Below are positions 6,234 to 13,821 of a stretch of DNA of 35,615 nt, piece after piece. The position numbers and the translations under genes are program-made. The notes under the pieces were generated by a model. The model did no database searches. It had not been told where the DNA came from and worked only from the letters and a program-made list of their open reading frames with translations. Location of the stretch: the IMG/VR virus record IMGVR_UViG_3300032675_000077, positions 1 through 35,615 of that record; one strand, given 5' to 3'. The stretch is from a virus. Numbering within the stretch: the first letter of the stretch is position 1; each line of letters starts with the position of its first letter.

Positions 6234-7816
6234 TATATTTTTCCTATATCAATACGCAATTCGTTATCAGCGTTCATACCTGTACCATTTGTTAATAATG
6301 TCCAATGTTTATTGATTAGACCCATAGGTTTTTCAGATATAAAAATGTCCTCGCATAAATCTTTGAATTCTAACACATCACTAGGTAGATGCTGTCTTGC
6401 AATATACAATGGCTGATCTAGCCAGTAACAGGCCTCTTGGCATGCTCGAATATGTAATTCAACATTGTGATTCATAAGCAGCAAATAACTTAAACCATCT
6501 AATGCACTTGGATATTTCTTTTTACGAGATTCAAAGTTTTCATAACGAAGTAGACCCATTTCTTGCTGTATAGCTTCGTTAGTTGCCTCAATGTCTTTAG
6601 CATTAACATCGTCGTAACCTTTGCAACAAATGTCACCTAGCGTTATTTTCCTACTTATAGCAGTTTCAACAGCAACAGAACGTTCAACTAAGTTGTGTTC
6701 AAATAAACTATCAAATGTACTTTCTTCGCTAGAATATTGTTTACGCTTCAGCATTTGTTCCATAATCCAATCTTTAAGTATTACTGAACTGCCTTTTAGT
6801 TCTTTAGAATCCGGAATACTGCAACCTTTAAAACCCATTTGTGTAGGATTTATCGTGTAAGTATTATATAATTGTCCTTTAGCTGTCATAACAAACGGTG
6901 ACGCAGCATCATAACTTAATGTAACATTTGGATTAACATGTTTACGTAGAGAACGTTGAATAGTTGTCAGACTACAGGCAGCTTTAATTTTGCCATTTCC
7001 AAGGTAATGCAACCAATCTTGGCCGCGATCTAAATATCCATTGTCTCTCATTATAATAAGACGTCGTAGATTTAGTGCTATACTGTGTCCTTGAATGTTT
7101 GCAAACGCAAAGCTTTCAAAAGGCCAATCTTTGCAGATATTCCACCATTCATCGCCTTCTTCAAGATTTCTTCCTTGTAAAACATTGAGAAACTTTGTGT
7201 CTCCTAGTTTTCGATGCTTTATAAAAAATTGTGCATTTTCAATACTGCCTTTTAAGCAATCTTCGTAACTTTTTAAGCCAGGATGTTTAGCTTCTCCAGT
7301 TTTTTCATCAAATCCAAAACGGTCAATACCGCCTGGTGGAAAATCAAAAGTCATACTCCAGTCTGCAGTATGCTCTAACCATCTAAGTATACTCAATCGA
7401 AAAGCGTCTTGATCTGCTTTCCATGACACATCATCTTGGTTCTTCTTTGGTTTCCATGGCCATTTTAACACACCTGTAGCTGCCTGAAACCCGCCGCTAT
7501 CTCCAATTATAACTGTGTTTTTACGGTCTCGCTTCTGCACCAAGCTTTCTTCAGTATCAGTTTTAGTAACATCTAGTTGAGCATGACCGGCGCTGTAAAG
7601 TGCCCATTTGTAACTAAAAAGATCAGTATTTGTTTTGAGAAAATCTAAATCATCCCAACCTCTAAGTAATCCGGGTGGCAATTTATCTCTTTTCCCTTTA
7701 AGCTGCCGACTGACCATTTTCACGTAGATACTGCTAATACTAGGCAAAAAAACTGCATAGTCATTGTTAGATGCAGTTAGGTTAAGATAATCATTTGTAT
7801 TTTTGTTCTTTGCCAT
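6233..7816 (-). CDS. dpdA: TGT/DpdA-like 7-deazaguanine transglycosylase (527 aa)
   Basis: The core motif GDSGGFQ at residues 105-111 is the tRNA-guanine transglycosylase substrate-binding Asp motif. It is followed by FDFPPGG (158-163), FLNVLQGRN (209-217), the FAFANIQGHS strand and SYDAASP at 301-307, whose Asp303 fits the catalytic nucleophile. TGT-family enzymes swap guanine for a 7-deazaguanine base. In phages with folE/queD/queE, family members called DpdA act on DNA. The protein is longer than bacterial Tgt and has extra C-terminal helices. I start at the ATG at 7816, just after the upstream stop at 7818; a longer frame to 7882 would overlap that gene. DNA rather than tRNA as substrate is inference. 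Confidence 0.82.
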   Translation of the reverse strand: MAKNKNTNDYLNLTASNNDYAVFLPSISSIYVKMVSRQLKGKRDKLPPGLLRGWDDLDFLKTNTDLFSYKWALYSAGHAQLDVTKTDTEESLVQKRDRKNTVIIGDSGGFQAATGVLKWPWKPKKNQDDVSWKADQDAFRLSILRWLEHTADWSMTFDFPPGGIDRFGFDEKTGEAKHPGLKSYEDCLKGSIENAQFFIKHRKLGDTKFLNVLQGRNLEEGDEWWNICKDWPFESFAFANIQGHSIALNLRRLIIMRDNGYLDRGQDWLHYLGNGKIKAACSLTTIQRSLRKHVNPNVTLSYDAASPFVMTAKGQLYNTYTINPTQMGFKGCSIPDSKELKGSSVILKDWIMEQMLKRKQYSSEESTFDSLFEHNLVERSVAVETAISRKITLGDICCKGYDDVNAKDIEATNEAIQQEMGLLRYENFESRKKKYPSALDGLSYLLLMNHNVELHIRACQEACYWLDQPLYIARQHLPSDVLEFKDLCEDIFISEKPMGLINKHWTLLTNGTGMNADNELRIDIGKI

Positions 7817-7817
7817 A

Positions 7818-8990
7818 TTAATATTTGTTCTCTCTTGTATGTTGACGATAATCAACATTGCTACGTAACCATTTTTGACCATTATCTGTTATAATGTCAA
7901 TAATTCTATCAATAGTACCGTCATTCCACGTACTTATTTTGCCTATATTTTGATGAGGAGATTCAAGCAACTTGTATAACTTGGTTATAGCGTCATTTAT
8001 ATTCCAAGGAATATACAATCTTTCTGCATCATTTGCAAATGTCTCAGGAAAACTTCTGTATGCCGGGTATAGCACATTAGCTCCAAGTGCATCTGCTTCA
8101 CTTACGGTATTGCTCACCCAATCTTGCAATGCACAATTAAACAATACTCTTGTGTCATTTAGCAGTGCATAATATTCATTTTTACTGAGATTTTCTAAAA
8201 TCTCAAGCTGCCCAGCTTGTTGTAATTGTCTAGCTCTGTCTAGGTATTTTTTATCGTTACTACGTAGAGATCCGCCAGAAAAAACACTGAAAATTACATT
8301 TGGTCGTTCACGATGTACTTGTTCAATAAGATCCATAAAGAAATCTGGTTGTTTTTCTTGATCAAATCTAGCCGCAAATCCAACACGCATTTTTCGATTT
8401 TCAAATGGTTGAATATTATTACTTACACGTTCTTGTACTTCATCTTTACCAAAACTTAATCCAGAAATGTTATATATTGGCGCAGACCAGTTGGCAATTT
8501 TCATATGTGCTACCATTTCTTCATTAGTAGCTAATATACCTGTAACAAATTCGTTACACATCTGTTCATATAAGCTCATCCATTTACTCATACCCCATAC
8601 ATGAACAAAATCATCAGGGTCGATTGTTTGAGCCAAGCACCGTACAAATATCTTTGGACGTAAATTTTGCGGAATTTGATCCAGTATGTAAGGAAGGCTT
8701 TCTATACCAGGTTGAAACATATCTTCAAAAAATATAACATCGTCGCTAGTAACTGCGCCGTCTCTCATCATTTTTACCAAATTCATCATTTGGCTCATAC
8801 CAAAGTAACTGCGTCCATGTGCATCTAATACTTGACCAACTACAATAGCTTCTGAACTGTCAAGTGTGCTGCCAGGCACTATCACGTAATCAATTCCTCT
8901 GCGATCAAACACCCTTTTTGACCACTCGGTTAACTGATATGTGTAACGGCTTGAATAACTTTCTAATCCCATATAGAATAGTTTTCTCAT
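7818..8990 (-). CDS. GT-B glycosyltransferase in the modification operon (390 aa)
   Basis: The C-terminal half has the GT-B nucleotide-sugar domain: RVGFAARFDQEKQPDFFMDL, NVIFSVFSGG, LEILENLSKNEYYALLNDTR, FNCALQDWVSNTVSEADALG with an E-containing loop, and VLYPAYRSFPE. The N-terminal half (RKLFYMGLESYSSRYTYQL, then DDVIFFEDMFQPGIESLPYI) is the acceptor side. The ATG at 8990 overlaps the upstream stop as ATGA; a frame to 9029 would overlap further. Position directly before the TGT/DpdA-like gene suggests it may glycosylate the modified base, but a surface-glycan target is equally possible. No signal peptide or membrane segment is visible. Confidence 0.75.
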   Translation of the reverse strand: MRKLFYMGLESYSSRYTYQLTEWSKRVFDRRGIDYVIVPGSTLDSSEAIVVGQVLDAHGRSYFGMSQMMNLVKMMRDGAVTSDDVIFFEDMFQPGIESLPYILDQIPQNLRPKIFVRCLAQTIDPDDFVHVWGMSKWMSLYEQMCNEFVTGILATNEEMVAHMKIANWSAPIYNISGLSFGKDEVQERVSNNIQPFENRKMRVGFAARFDQEKQPDFFMDLIEQVHRERPNVIFSVFSGGSLRSNDKKYLDRARQLQQAGQLEILENLSKNEYYALLNDTRVLFNCALQDWVSNTVSEADALGANVLYPAYRSFPETFANDAERLYIPWNINDAITKLYKLLESPHQNIGKISTWNDGTIDRIIDIITDNGQKWLRSNVDYRQHTRENKY

Positions 8991-9244
8991 TGTTGCACCT
9001 TTGATACTCGTATAGTGTGTTCTATCCAACTAATATCATCTGCTAAGTCTCGGTGTATGGTTACACGTATTCTTTCGCCATTACCAGGAGCGAAGCTATC
9101 TACTATCGTTGACACGTGATGTAATATGTCAATTCCTTGATAATTGAGAGCGTCAATGACGGCTTCTGATGTAAGACGGAAAATATAACCATTATGGGTA
9201 TATTCTAGTTCACCAGTTACTGGATCAAATTTAGTGTTCTTCAT
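8987..9244 (-). CDS. Small hypothetical protein, first gene of the modification operon (85 aa)
   Basis: An 85-codon frame with Shine-Dalgarno AAAGGATACGTA before the ATG, and a stop overlapping the glycosyltransferase start. It contains GELEYTHNGYIFRLTSEAVI and RIRVTIHRDLADDISWIEH, mixed alpha/beta by eye. The family is not recognised. It is the first minus-strand gene after a 230-base intergenic region, so it probably leads the transcript that carries the glycosyltransferase and TGT/DpdA-like genes. Confidence 0.65.
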   Translation of the reverse strand: MKNTKFDPVTGELEYTHNGYIFRLTSEAVIDALNYQGIDILHHVSTIVDSFAPGNGERIRVTIHRDLADDISWIEHTIRVSKVQQ

Positions 9245-9291
9245 TACGTATCCTTTGTTTATTCTAATGTTACACAGTTTTTGCCATCTTC

Positions 9292-9306
9292 GCTAATAGC
9301 ATTAGC
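9292..9306. repeat. Perfect hairpin GCTAAT-AGC-ATTAGC
   Basis: A 6-base perfect inverted repeat with a 3-base loop in the leader of the modification operon. It directly abuts a second, larger hairpin. Together they could be an operator, an attenuator or a processing signal. There is no T-tract on either side. Confidence 0.5.
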
Positions 9307-9331
9307 TCAACTGCACAATCGGTGCAGTTGA
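9307..9331. repeat. Perfect 10-bp hairpin, arms TCAACTGCAC / GTGCAGTTGA
   Basis: Ten paired bases with a 5-base loop (AATCG), beginning the base after the previous hairpin ends. A 10-base palindrome CAACTAGTTG follows at 9351-9360. No run of T follows on either strand, so it is not a classical intrinsic terminator. It lies in the divergent gap between the modification operon and the plus-strand endonuclease. Confidence 0.55.
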
Positions 9332-9442
9332 CACTTATACCTTTGTTATTCAACTAGTTGTGTGTCGACATTAAATTTTGTTTTAATTTTATAAATCTTA
9401 CTGTATCATACTATGATGTGAAGAAATTAATGGTATTGTCAA

Positions 9443-9450
9443 GATAAATA
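9443..9450 (+). promoter_or_regulatory. Late promoter-like GATAAATA, plus strand
   Basis: GATAAATA lies 30 bases before the ATG of the plus-strand GIY-YIG endonuclease, the same spacing and variant as in front of the polymerase- and ligase-locus endonucleases. It supports late expression of this gene from its own promoter. Confidence 0.55.
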
Positions 9451-9480
9451 TATGACGATGGACATAACCAAGAGAATGTG

Positions 9481-10491
9481 ATGACAACCCCATATACATA
9501 TTTGATCAAATGCATACCAACTGGAGAAGTATACTATGGCGTAAGGTACGCCCGTGGATGCCATCCGTCTGAATTATGGGTCAAGTATTTTACAAGCTCT
9601 GTGCAGATAGCCAAAAGAATAGAATTATTGGGTAAGGATTCATTTGATTACAAAGTTCGAAAAATATTTAAATCAGGTAAAGATGCGAGAATGTGGGAAG
9701 ATAAAGTTCTACGCCGGATGAAAGTTATAGATAATCCAAAATGGTTGAATAACAGCTATGGAGTTACGTTTGATTCAAGACAACACCCATTGCTTGGAAG
9801 GAAGCTTGTGTATGTATATTCTTTTAACCAATATAAATGGATGGAGACTGCATTTGCGAAAGTAATAGTATCTTTAGGTCTTGGAGAACTAAAGGGACCC
9901 AAAAAACCAAAAGGACACGGACAAAAAGTTTCAGCAGCTCTAAAAGGCAAGAAAAAATCTTCAAAGCATATCAACAATATAATTGAATCATTTAATGCTA
10001 ATACTAATAATAGAGGTTGGATTGTATATACAAACGGCATTTCTAATATAAGACTACAACCTAGTGAATTACCTCCCACCGGATTTCATCAAGGTAGTAT
10101 GTTAAAAGGAAAGTCAACACCAAACAAAAACGCCGGTAAATCTTATGAAGAGATATATGGCATAGAGAAATCCAACCAAATCAAATTAAAAAGATCAACA
10201 CAACTAAAACAAAATAATCCCAGCAAGAAAATGAAAGGAAAAACATACGAAGAGCTGTATGATAGCGAAACAGTTTGTAGATTGAAAGATGCAAGGAGTA
10301 AATCTGGAAAGAAAAATAGCAAGATTTATGAGATTTATAAAGACGGTCTGAAGGTGTTTACAGGAGGCAGAGTCGATACTGCGTTGTTCTTATTTACAAC
10401 GTATGGTGGATCAAAAGCCAACAACTTATACAACCCTAGTTGGCTTTCAAAACACAATATCAGGGTTGATATTCGGTATACGAACCGTTAA
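9481..10491 (+). CDS. GIY-YIG homing endonuclease on the plus strand (336 aa)
   Basis: The N-terminus reads TPYTYLIKCIPTGEVYYGVR, a GIY-YIG variant (YTY ... YYG) with the following Arg. WEDKVLRRMKV holds the metal-binding Glu and NPKWLNNSYG a late Asn. The long C-terminal part is very basic with repeated NUMOD-like pieces: GKSTPNKNAGKSYEEIYG and later MKGKTYEELYDSE. I prefer the ATG at 9481 over the GTG at 9478 because GAGA lies 7 bases upstream. It is opposite in direction to its neighbours and its 3' end overlaps the next minus-strand gene tail to tail by 32 bases. This orientation is common for free-standing mobile endonuclease genes. Confidence 0.82.
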   Translation: MTTPYTYLIKCIPTGEVYYGVRYARGCHPSELWVKYFTSSVQIAKRIELLGKDSFDYKVRKIFKSGKDARMWEDKVLRRMKVIDNPKWLNNSYGVTFDSRQHPLLGRKLVYVYSFNQYKWMETAFAKVIVSLGLGELKGPKKPKGHGQKVSAALKGKKKSSKHINNIIESFNANTNNRGWIVYTNGISNIRLQPSELPPTGFHQGSMLKGKSTPNKNAGKSYEEIYGIEKSNQIKLKRSTQLKQNNPSKKMKGKTYEELYDSETVCRLKDARSKSGKKNSKIYEIYKDGLKVFTGGRVDTALFLFTTYGGSKANNLYNPSWLSKHNIRVDIRYTNR

Positions 10492-10837
10492 TGCCTTCCT
10501 CGCTAATATCTATTTTAATCTCCATGCCAGGATAGCGATCGATAAGTTTTTCATACAAGGCATCACTCATCATCTCGCAACTTTGATTATCAAGCTCAAG
10601 GATACCTTTTGAGTAAAGATTCTCGATCCATCTCCGCATTTGTATGAACTCAATTTGACGATTTTCGTGGGTCACTTGAACCCACACCTTAAAATTGAAG
10701 TAGTGCATATGCCTAAATCCAAGATGGCTTACATCATACTCATCGCCAGTTGCATATTTGGGATTTGTATCGGCCCCTGGGAACTTGTGATAAGCCTCTT
10801 TCTGGAATGTGCAATAGACAAATGTTTTCTTATTCAT
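10460..10837 (-). CDS. Conserved phage protein, possible diverged pterin-synthase-like fold (125 aa)
   Basis: The protein contains TFQKEAYHKFPGADTNPKYA, GFRHMHYFNFKVWVQV, RQIEFIQMRRWIENLYS, QSCEMMSDAL and MEIKIDISEEGINGSY. The H-x-H-x-F strand, the following IEF...R/K helix and the SCE..D helix recall the QueD/PTPS layout (zinc histidines, DF..LK, catalytic helix). The match is weak and I would call it only a possibility. A truncated copy of its N-terminus is encoded immediately upstream. The C-terminal stop lies inside the plus-strand endonuclease gene end. Confidence 0.65.
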   Translation of the reverse strand: MNKKTFVYCTFQKEAYHKFPGADTNPKYATGDEYDVSHLGFRHMHYFNFKVWVQVTHENRQIEFIQMRRWIENLYSKGILELDNQSCEMMSDALYEKLIDRYPGMEIKIDISEEGINGSYTEYQP

Positions 10838-10955
10838 AGTCGGTCTCCTCAGCCAGGGCAGGATCAGTTGCTGCGGCAGGATACTTGTGTATCCCTTCCT
10901 TTTGGAAGGTCACATATATCATTCTGCTGGATGGTTCTGTTATTTCTATTGTCAT
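10830..10955 (-). pseudogene. 41-codon truncated copy of the following gene's N-terminus
   Basis: This frame starts at an ATG with GGAG upstream (GGAGAAAGACAAC) and encodes 41 residues. The central part reads MIYVTFQKEGIHKYPAAATD, then PALAEETDYE. The next gene begins FVYCTFQKEAYHKFPGADT, then NPKYATGDEYD. The copy ends where the longer protein continues into its HMH-containing core, and its TAA overlaps that gene's ATG. It is therefore a tandem partial duplication. It may still be translated as a leader peptide. Compare the truncated QueD-like frame at 3915-3989. Confidence 0.6.
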
Positions 10956-11006
10956 GTTGTCTTTCTCCACTGTTACTAGTGATGATAATCAACTGCAAGC
11001 GGTTAA

Positions 11007-12020
11007 TCAACTTGTTTGCTGGTTCTTTATTTTAACCAAGTTTCGTTCAAAAACATCGGTGCACGCAGCCCAAGTGAAACACTGGCTGCTGTTTTCAACT
11101 ACGGTTCTATCTAGTTTCAGTGCAGATTCAATTGCAACGTAGAGATCAGTATCCATTGCCCCATTAACACCGGGTGTTAAGACATCAATGGGCCCAGTAA
11201 CTGGATACGCTGCTACAGGTGTTCCGCATGCAATTGCTTCTAACATAACTACTCCAAATGTGTCACTTTTGCTAGGAAAAACAAAAACATCCGCATTTGC
11301 ATAGTAATGCTGCAAATTTTTCCCAGTTTTATAGCCTGTGAAAATCACATCTGGATATTTCTGTTTTAGATCTTCTAGATACGGACCATCACCGACAAGT
11401 ATTTTTGTACCAACAGTTTGCAAAGAGCAAAACTCATCCAGTCCTTTTTCATAACTTGCACGGCTAACACATAACAACACCGGCTTGCTGGCTAAAGTTT
11501 TGCAACGACCGACGGAATTGAAAACAGCATGGTCAACACCTCTATTCCACACCACTAAATTTGTCAATCCACGGCCGGTTAGTTCATTTTTAACCGTCGG
11601 AGTTGTGACCAACACCCTGGAACTAAACTTGTGGAATAATCGCATAAACCAATATCCTATCCACAATGGTATCCCATGATGTATTTTCAGATATTCAGGA
11701 AATTTGGTGTGGTAACTGGTATTGTGTGGTATCTGTCGTTTTCTAACCTTACAATACCACCGAGCTGCGCAGCCAAGAGGACCTTCTGTGGCAATGTGTA
11801 TTGCGTCGGGATCAAACTGCTCAATCATGGAACCAAGATTCCAAAGATTCCAGCTCAATTTTATTTCAGGATAGCTGGGCATTGAAAATGTTTTAAAAAG
11901 CCCTGGATGTAATATTTTTACTGTATGGCCCCGTTGTTCAAGCTCATGAACCGTGGCGTTGAGGGTGGTTACAACGCCGTTTACATTGTTCCACGTATCC
12001 GTAACTAAGCATATTTTCAT
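11007..12020 (-). CDS. GT4-family glycosyltransferase, host-like (337 aa)
   Basis: This is a typical GT4 enzyme: MKICLVTDTWNNVNGVVTTL is the N-terminal nucleotide-fold start with the G-V-V/S-T loop. DAIHIATEGPLGCAARWYC, then HNTSYHTKFPEYLK, recall mannosyl- and sulfoquinovosyl-diacylglycerol transferases. LLCVSRASYEKGLDEF, VFPSKSDTFGVVMLEAIACG and PVAAYPVTGPIDV form the C-terminal E-x7-E sugar-nucleotide site. It is shorter than most because the last helices are reduced. Its ATG overlaps the stop of the LpxH-like gene, so both are one unit. The pair looks acquired from a bacterial envelope-lipid cluster. The acceptor (lipid, LPS or phage product) is unknown. Confidence 0.85.
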   Translation of the reverse strand: MKICLVTDTWNNVNGVVTTLNATVHELEQRGHTVKILHPGLFKTFSMPSYPEIKLSWNLWNLGSMIEQFDPDAIHIATEGPLGCAARWYCKVRKRQIPHNTSYHTKFPEYLKIHHGIPLWIGYWFMRLFHKFSSRVLVTTPTVKNELTGRGLTNLVVWNRGVDHAVFNSVGRCKTLASKPVLLCVSRASYEKGLDEFCSLQTVGTKILVGDGPYLEDLKQKYPDVIFTGYKTGKNLQHYYANADVFVFPSKSDTFGVVMLEAIACGTPVAAYPVTGPIDVLTPGVNGAMDTDLYVAIESALKLDRTVVENSSQCFTWAACTDVFERNLVKIKNQQTS

Positions 12021-12805
12021 TTGATGGTATTGGTTAGATTGCGAAGTTCGTTATCTGTCTTATGCCAGTGTATTATGGACCAGCAGCCAGTATCATCCTC
12101 AACCAGTGCTGTACAAGATTCAACCCAGTCACCGCTGTTGAGATAGGTTATACCATGGAGATCTTTTATCTCTGCCACATGTATATGTCCGCAGATAACG
12201 CCTTCGTAATTTTTAGATTTGGCATATCTGGCCAAAGTTTCTTCAAAATCATAAATGAAGTTGACGGCCTTTTTTACTTTGGTTTTAAGATATTGACTCA
12301 AGCTCCAGTACCGCAAACCGATCAATCTACGGCAGGCGTTGACCGCGCCATTCATGCGCAATAACCAGTCATAGGCCTTGTCACCAAGAAAACTGACCCA
12401 TCTATGTACTCGGGTTACGGTATCAAACATGTCGCCGTGGGTTACCAAGAATTTTTGTCCATTAGCTCCAATATGGGTATGCTCATTTACAACAAGTATT
12501 TTGCCAAGATTAACGTTATATGGTATGAAATTACGGAAAAAATCGTCGTGGTTGCCTAGTACATAAACAACCTGTGTTTTAGATAGGCTTATTTTAAGCA
12601 ACCTACGCAGGACCTTGCTTTGTGGCCGATTGAAATACCATTTATTTTGCTGTATCTTCCAGCAATCAAAAATATCCCCATTTAGATATAGATAGTCTGA
12701 GGTATGATTACGTAGGAAATCATTTAGCAGTGCTGCTTTACAACCTTTGCTGCCCATGTGTAAATCGCTTATTACGATGGTGCGATAGTGTTTTTTTAAT
12801 TTCAT
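12017..12805 (-). CDS. LpxH-like UDP-2,3-diacylglucosamine diphosphatase / metallophosphoesterase (262 aa)
   Basis: All calcineurin-like phosphoesterase motifs are present in order: VISDLHMGSKG (D-x-H), NGDIFDCW (GDxxD), VLGNHDDFF (GNHD), LVTHGDMFD and ICGHIHVAEI (GH-x-H). The pattern SDLHMGSKGCK with IFDCW and RNFIPYN matches the alphaproteobacterial LpxH-like subgroup. I start at the ATG at 12805; the open frame to 12904 runs through a terminator and into the clamp gene. A GATAAATA late-type promoter sits 7 bases before the ATG and no Shine-Dalgarno is visible, so the message could be leaderless. With the adjoining GT4 gene it may alter host lipid A or glycolipids during infection (inference). 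Confidence 0.85.
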   Translation of the reverse strand: MKLKKHYRTIVISDLHMGSKGCKAALLNDFLRNHTSDYLYLNGDIFDCWKIQQNKWYFNRPQSKVLRRLLKISLSKTQVVYVLGNHDDFFRNFIPYNVNLGKILVVNEHTHIGANGQKFLVTHGDMFDTVTRVHRWVSFLGDKAYDWLLRMNGAVNACRRLIGLRYWSLSQYLKTKVKKAVNFIYDFEETLARYAKSKNYEGVICGHIHVAEIKDLHGITYLNSGDWVESCTALVEDDTGCWSIIHWHKTDNELRNLTNTIK

Positions 12806-12812
12806 ACAGTAA

Positions 12813-12820
12813 TATTTATC
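12813..12820 (-). promoter_or_regulatory. Late promoter-like GATAAATA, 7 bases from a start codon
   Basis: The octamer ends 7 bases before the LpxH-like ATG. T4 late transcripts start about 6 bases past the octamer, which would leave a leader of one or two bases. It lies directly after the T-tract of the clamp terminator. Confidence 0.5.
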
Positions 12821-12830
12821 AAACAAAAAA

Positions 12831-12855
12831 ATAGCCCGGAAGTTGTCCGGGCTAT
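12831..12855 (-). terminator. Intrinsic terminator after the sliding clamp gene
   Basis: Perfect 10-base stem (arms ATAGCCCGGA and TCCGGGCTAT, 5-base loop), followed on the minus strand by TTTTTTTGTTTG. It lies 9 bases after the clamp stop codon. This is the clearest terminator in the window. Confidence 0.9.
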
Positions 12856-12863
12856 TAGCTCTG

Positions 12864-13607
12864 TTAACGTACCTTCGCTGGAAAGATGTACCTATAGCTT
12901 CCAACCCCAGTGTTTAGTGTAATTTGTATAGCACCTTTTAATGAAAATGCCATTTCGCAATCACATGTGTCAGCCATCTTTAAAATACCTAAAACCTGTG
13001 AAATTTTCCATTTATACGGACTTTCAAAAGTTTCTGTACGATCTGATGCAAAAACAACGCCGCCTCGTTGCGTGGCTGCACCGTCTTCACCAATAAAAAA
13101 TTTCAAATCGCCATCAACAATTTGCGGACTAAAATATTGTTCATAAGTAGATAAACCATTTGCTGCCCATGCTAACTGTTGTATGTTGCTTTTACTTGGA
13201 GTAATAACTACATCCCATTTAGGTTCGATCCATTTTGGTTGATCAGGCACTAGTTGTTTACTCATAAACCTGTAATTTATATAACTCTTGCTTTTGTTTA
13301 CATATGCTAGTTCAGATGGAACTTTTTCTGCATTCCTATTTTCATAAGTTACAGTCATAACACTGTCGTTTGAACTGAACTCTGGATCACTTGTAATAGT
13401 TTGCAGCAAAGAAAGATTACTTAGACCAAATTCGCCGTCAAGCTCATCTAATGGTTTAGAAAATTTAGCCTTCAGAATCACTTCTTTTTCTTTTTCCATA
13501 GCTTCAACTAAAATTTCTTTTTTAGAAGCTGTAATCTTAATTCTATCAAAAAAACCATTTGGTATTACATACGTGGTGATGTCTTTAACGTAGTCTTTTA
13601 GCGCCAT
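12864..13607 (-). CDS. 45: Sliding clamp, gp45-like DNA polymerase accessory protein (247 aa)
   Basis: Size and layout fit T4 gp45 and its marine relatives. An N-terminal strand-rich half includes FSKPLDELDGEFGLSNLSLL. A connector YRFMSKQLVPDQPKWIEPKW matches the gp45 'F..P..P' crossover. The second domain contains SKSNIQQLAWAANGLS, GDLKFFIGEDG, ESPYKWKISQVLGILKM and a final SYRYIFPAKV. The trimeric ring tethers the polymerase and, in T4, also activates late transcription. The start has GGAG 7 bases upstream and overlaps the preceding gene by 10 bases. A strong terminator follows. The gene lies beside the polymerase as in other T4-like phages. Confidence 0.85.
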   Translation of the reverse strand: MALKDYVKDITTYVIPNGFFDRIKITASKKEILVEAMEKEKEVILKAKFSKPLDELDGEFGLSNLSLLQTITSDPEFSSNDSVMTVTYENRNAEKVPSELAYVNKSKSYINYRFMSKQLVPDQPKWIEPKWDVVITPSKSNIQQLAWAANGLSTYEQYFSPQIVDGDLKFFIGEDGAATQRGGVVFASDRTETFESPYKWKISQVLGILKMADTCDCEMAFSLKGAIQITLNTGVGSYRYIFPAKVR

Positions 13608-13810
13608 GTTTTTGCTCCGATCTTTATTTGTTGTTGTTCTTCTTCGAACATTCTCATATTTTCTTGAATCATTTCATCTGTCCATCCGCACAAATGTTTT
13701 AAAATGAATCGCTTTGATAAGTATGAAGGTGCAGCATTGAGTGCGTCAATTAGTGTTTTTAGTTCTTGTGGTTCATATATCAAAATATTTTTTGCAGTTA
13801 TTTTTTGCAT
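13598..13810 (-). CDS. Small helical protein between polymerase and clamp (70 aa)
   Basis: 70 codons with Shine-Dalgarno AAGGACC and an end overlapping the clamp start. It is mostly helical by eye: LKTLIDALNAAPSYLSKRF, then TDEMIQENMRMFEEEQQQ. No family is recognised. Its position suggests cotranslation with the clamp, so a replication-related role is possible but unproven. Confidence 0.65.
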   Translation of the reverse strand: MQKITAKNILIYEPQELKTLIDALNAAPSYLSKRFILKHLCGWTDEMIQENMRMFEEEQQQIKIGAKTWR

Positions 13811-13821
13811 TTTGGTCCTTT

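Noticed and set aside
9307-9331. Intrinsic terminator
   Set aside because: The hairpin is perfect but neither strand has a following T-run, and no gene ends just before it on either strand.
9340-9420. tRNA gene in the intergenic region
   Set aside because: TTCAACT looks like a T-loop start, but there is no acceptor or anticodon arm. No tRNA was recognised anywhere in the window.
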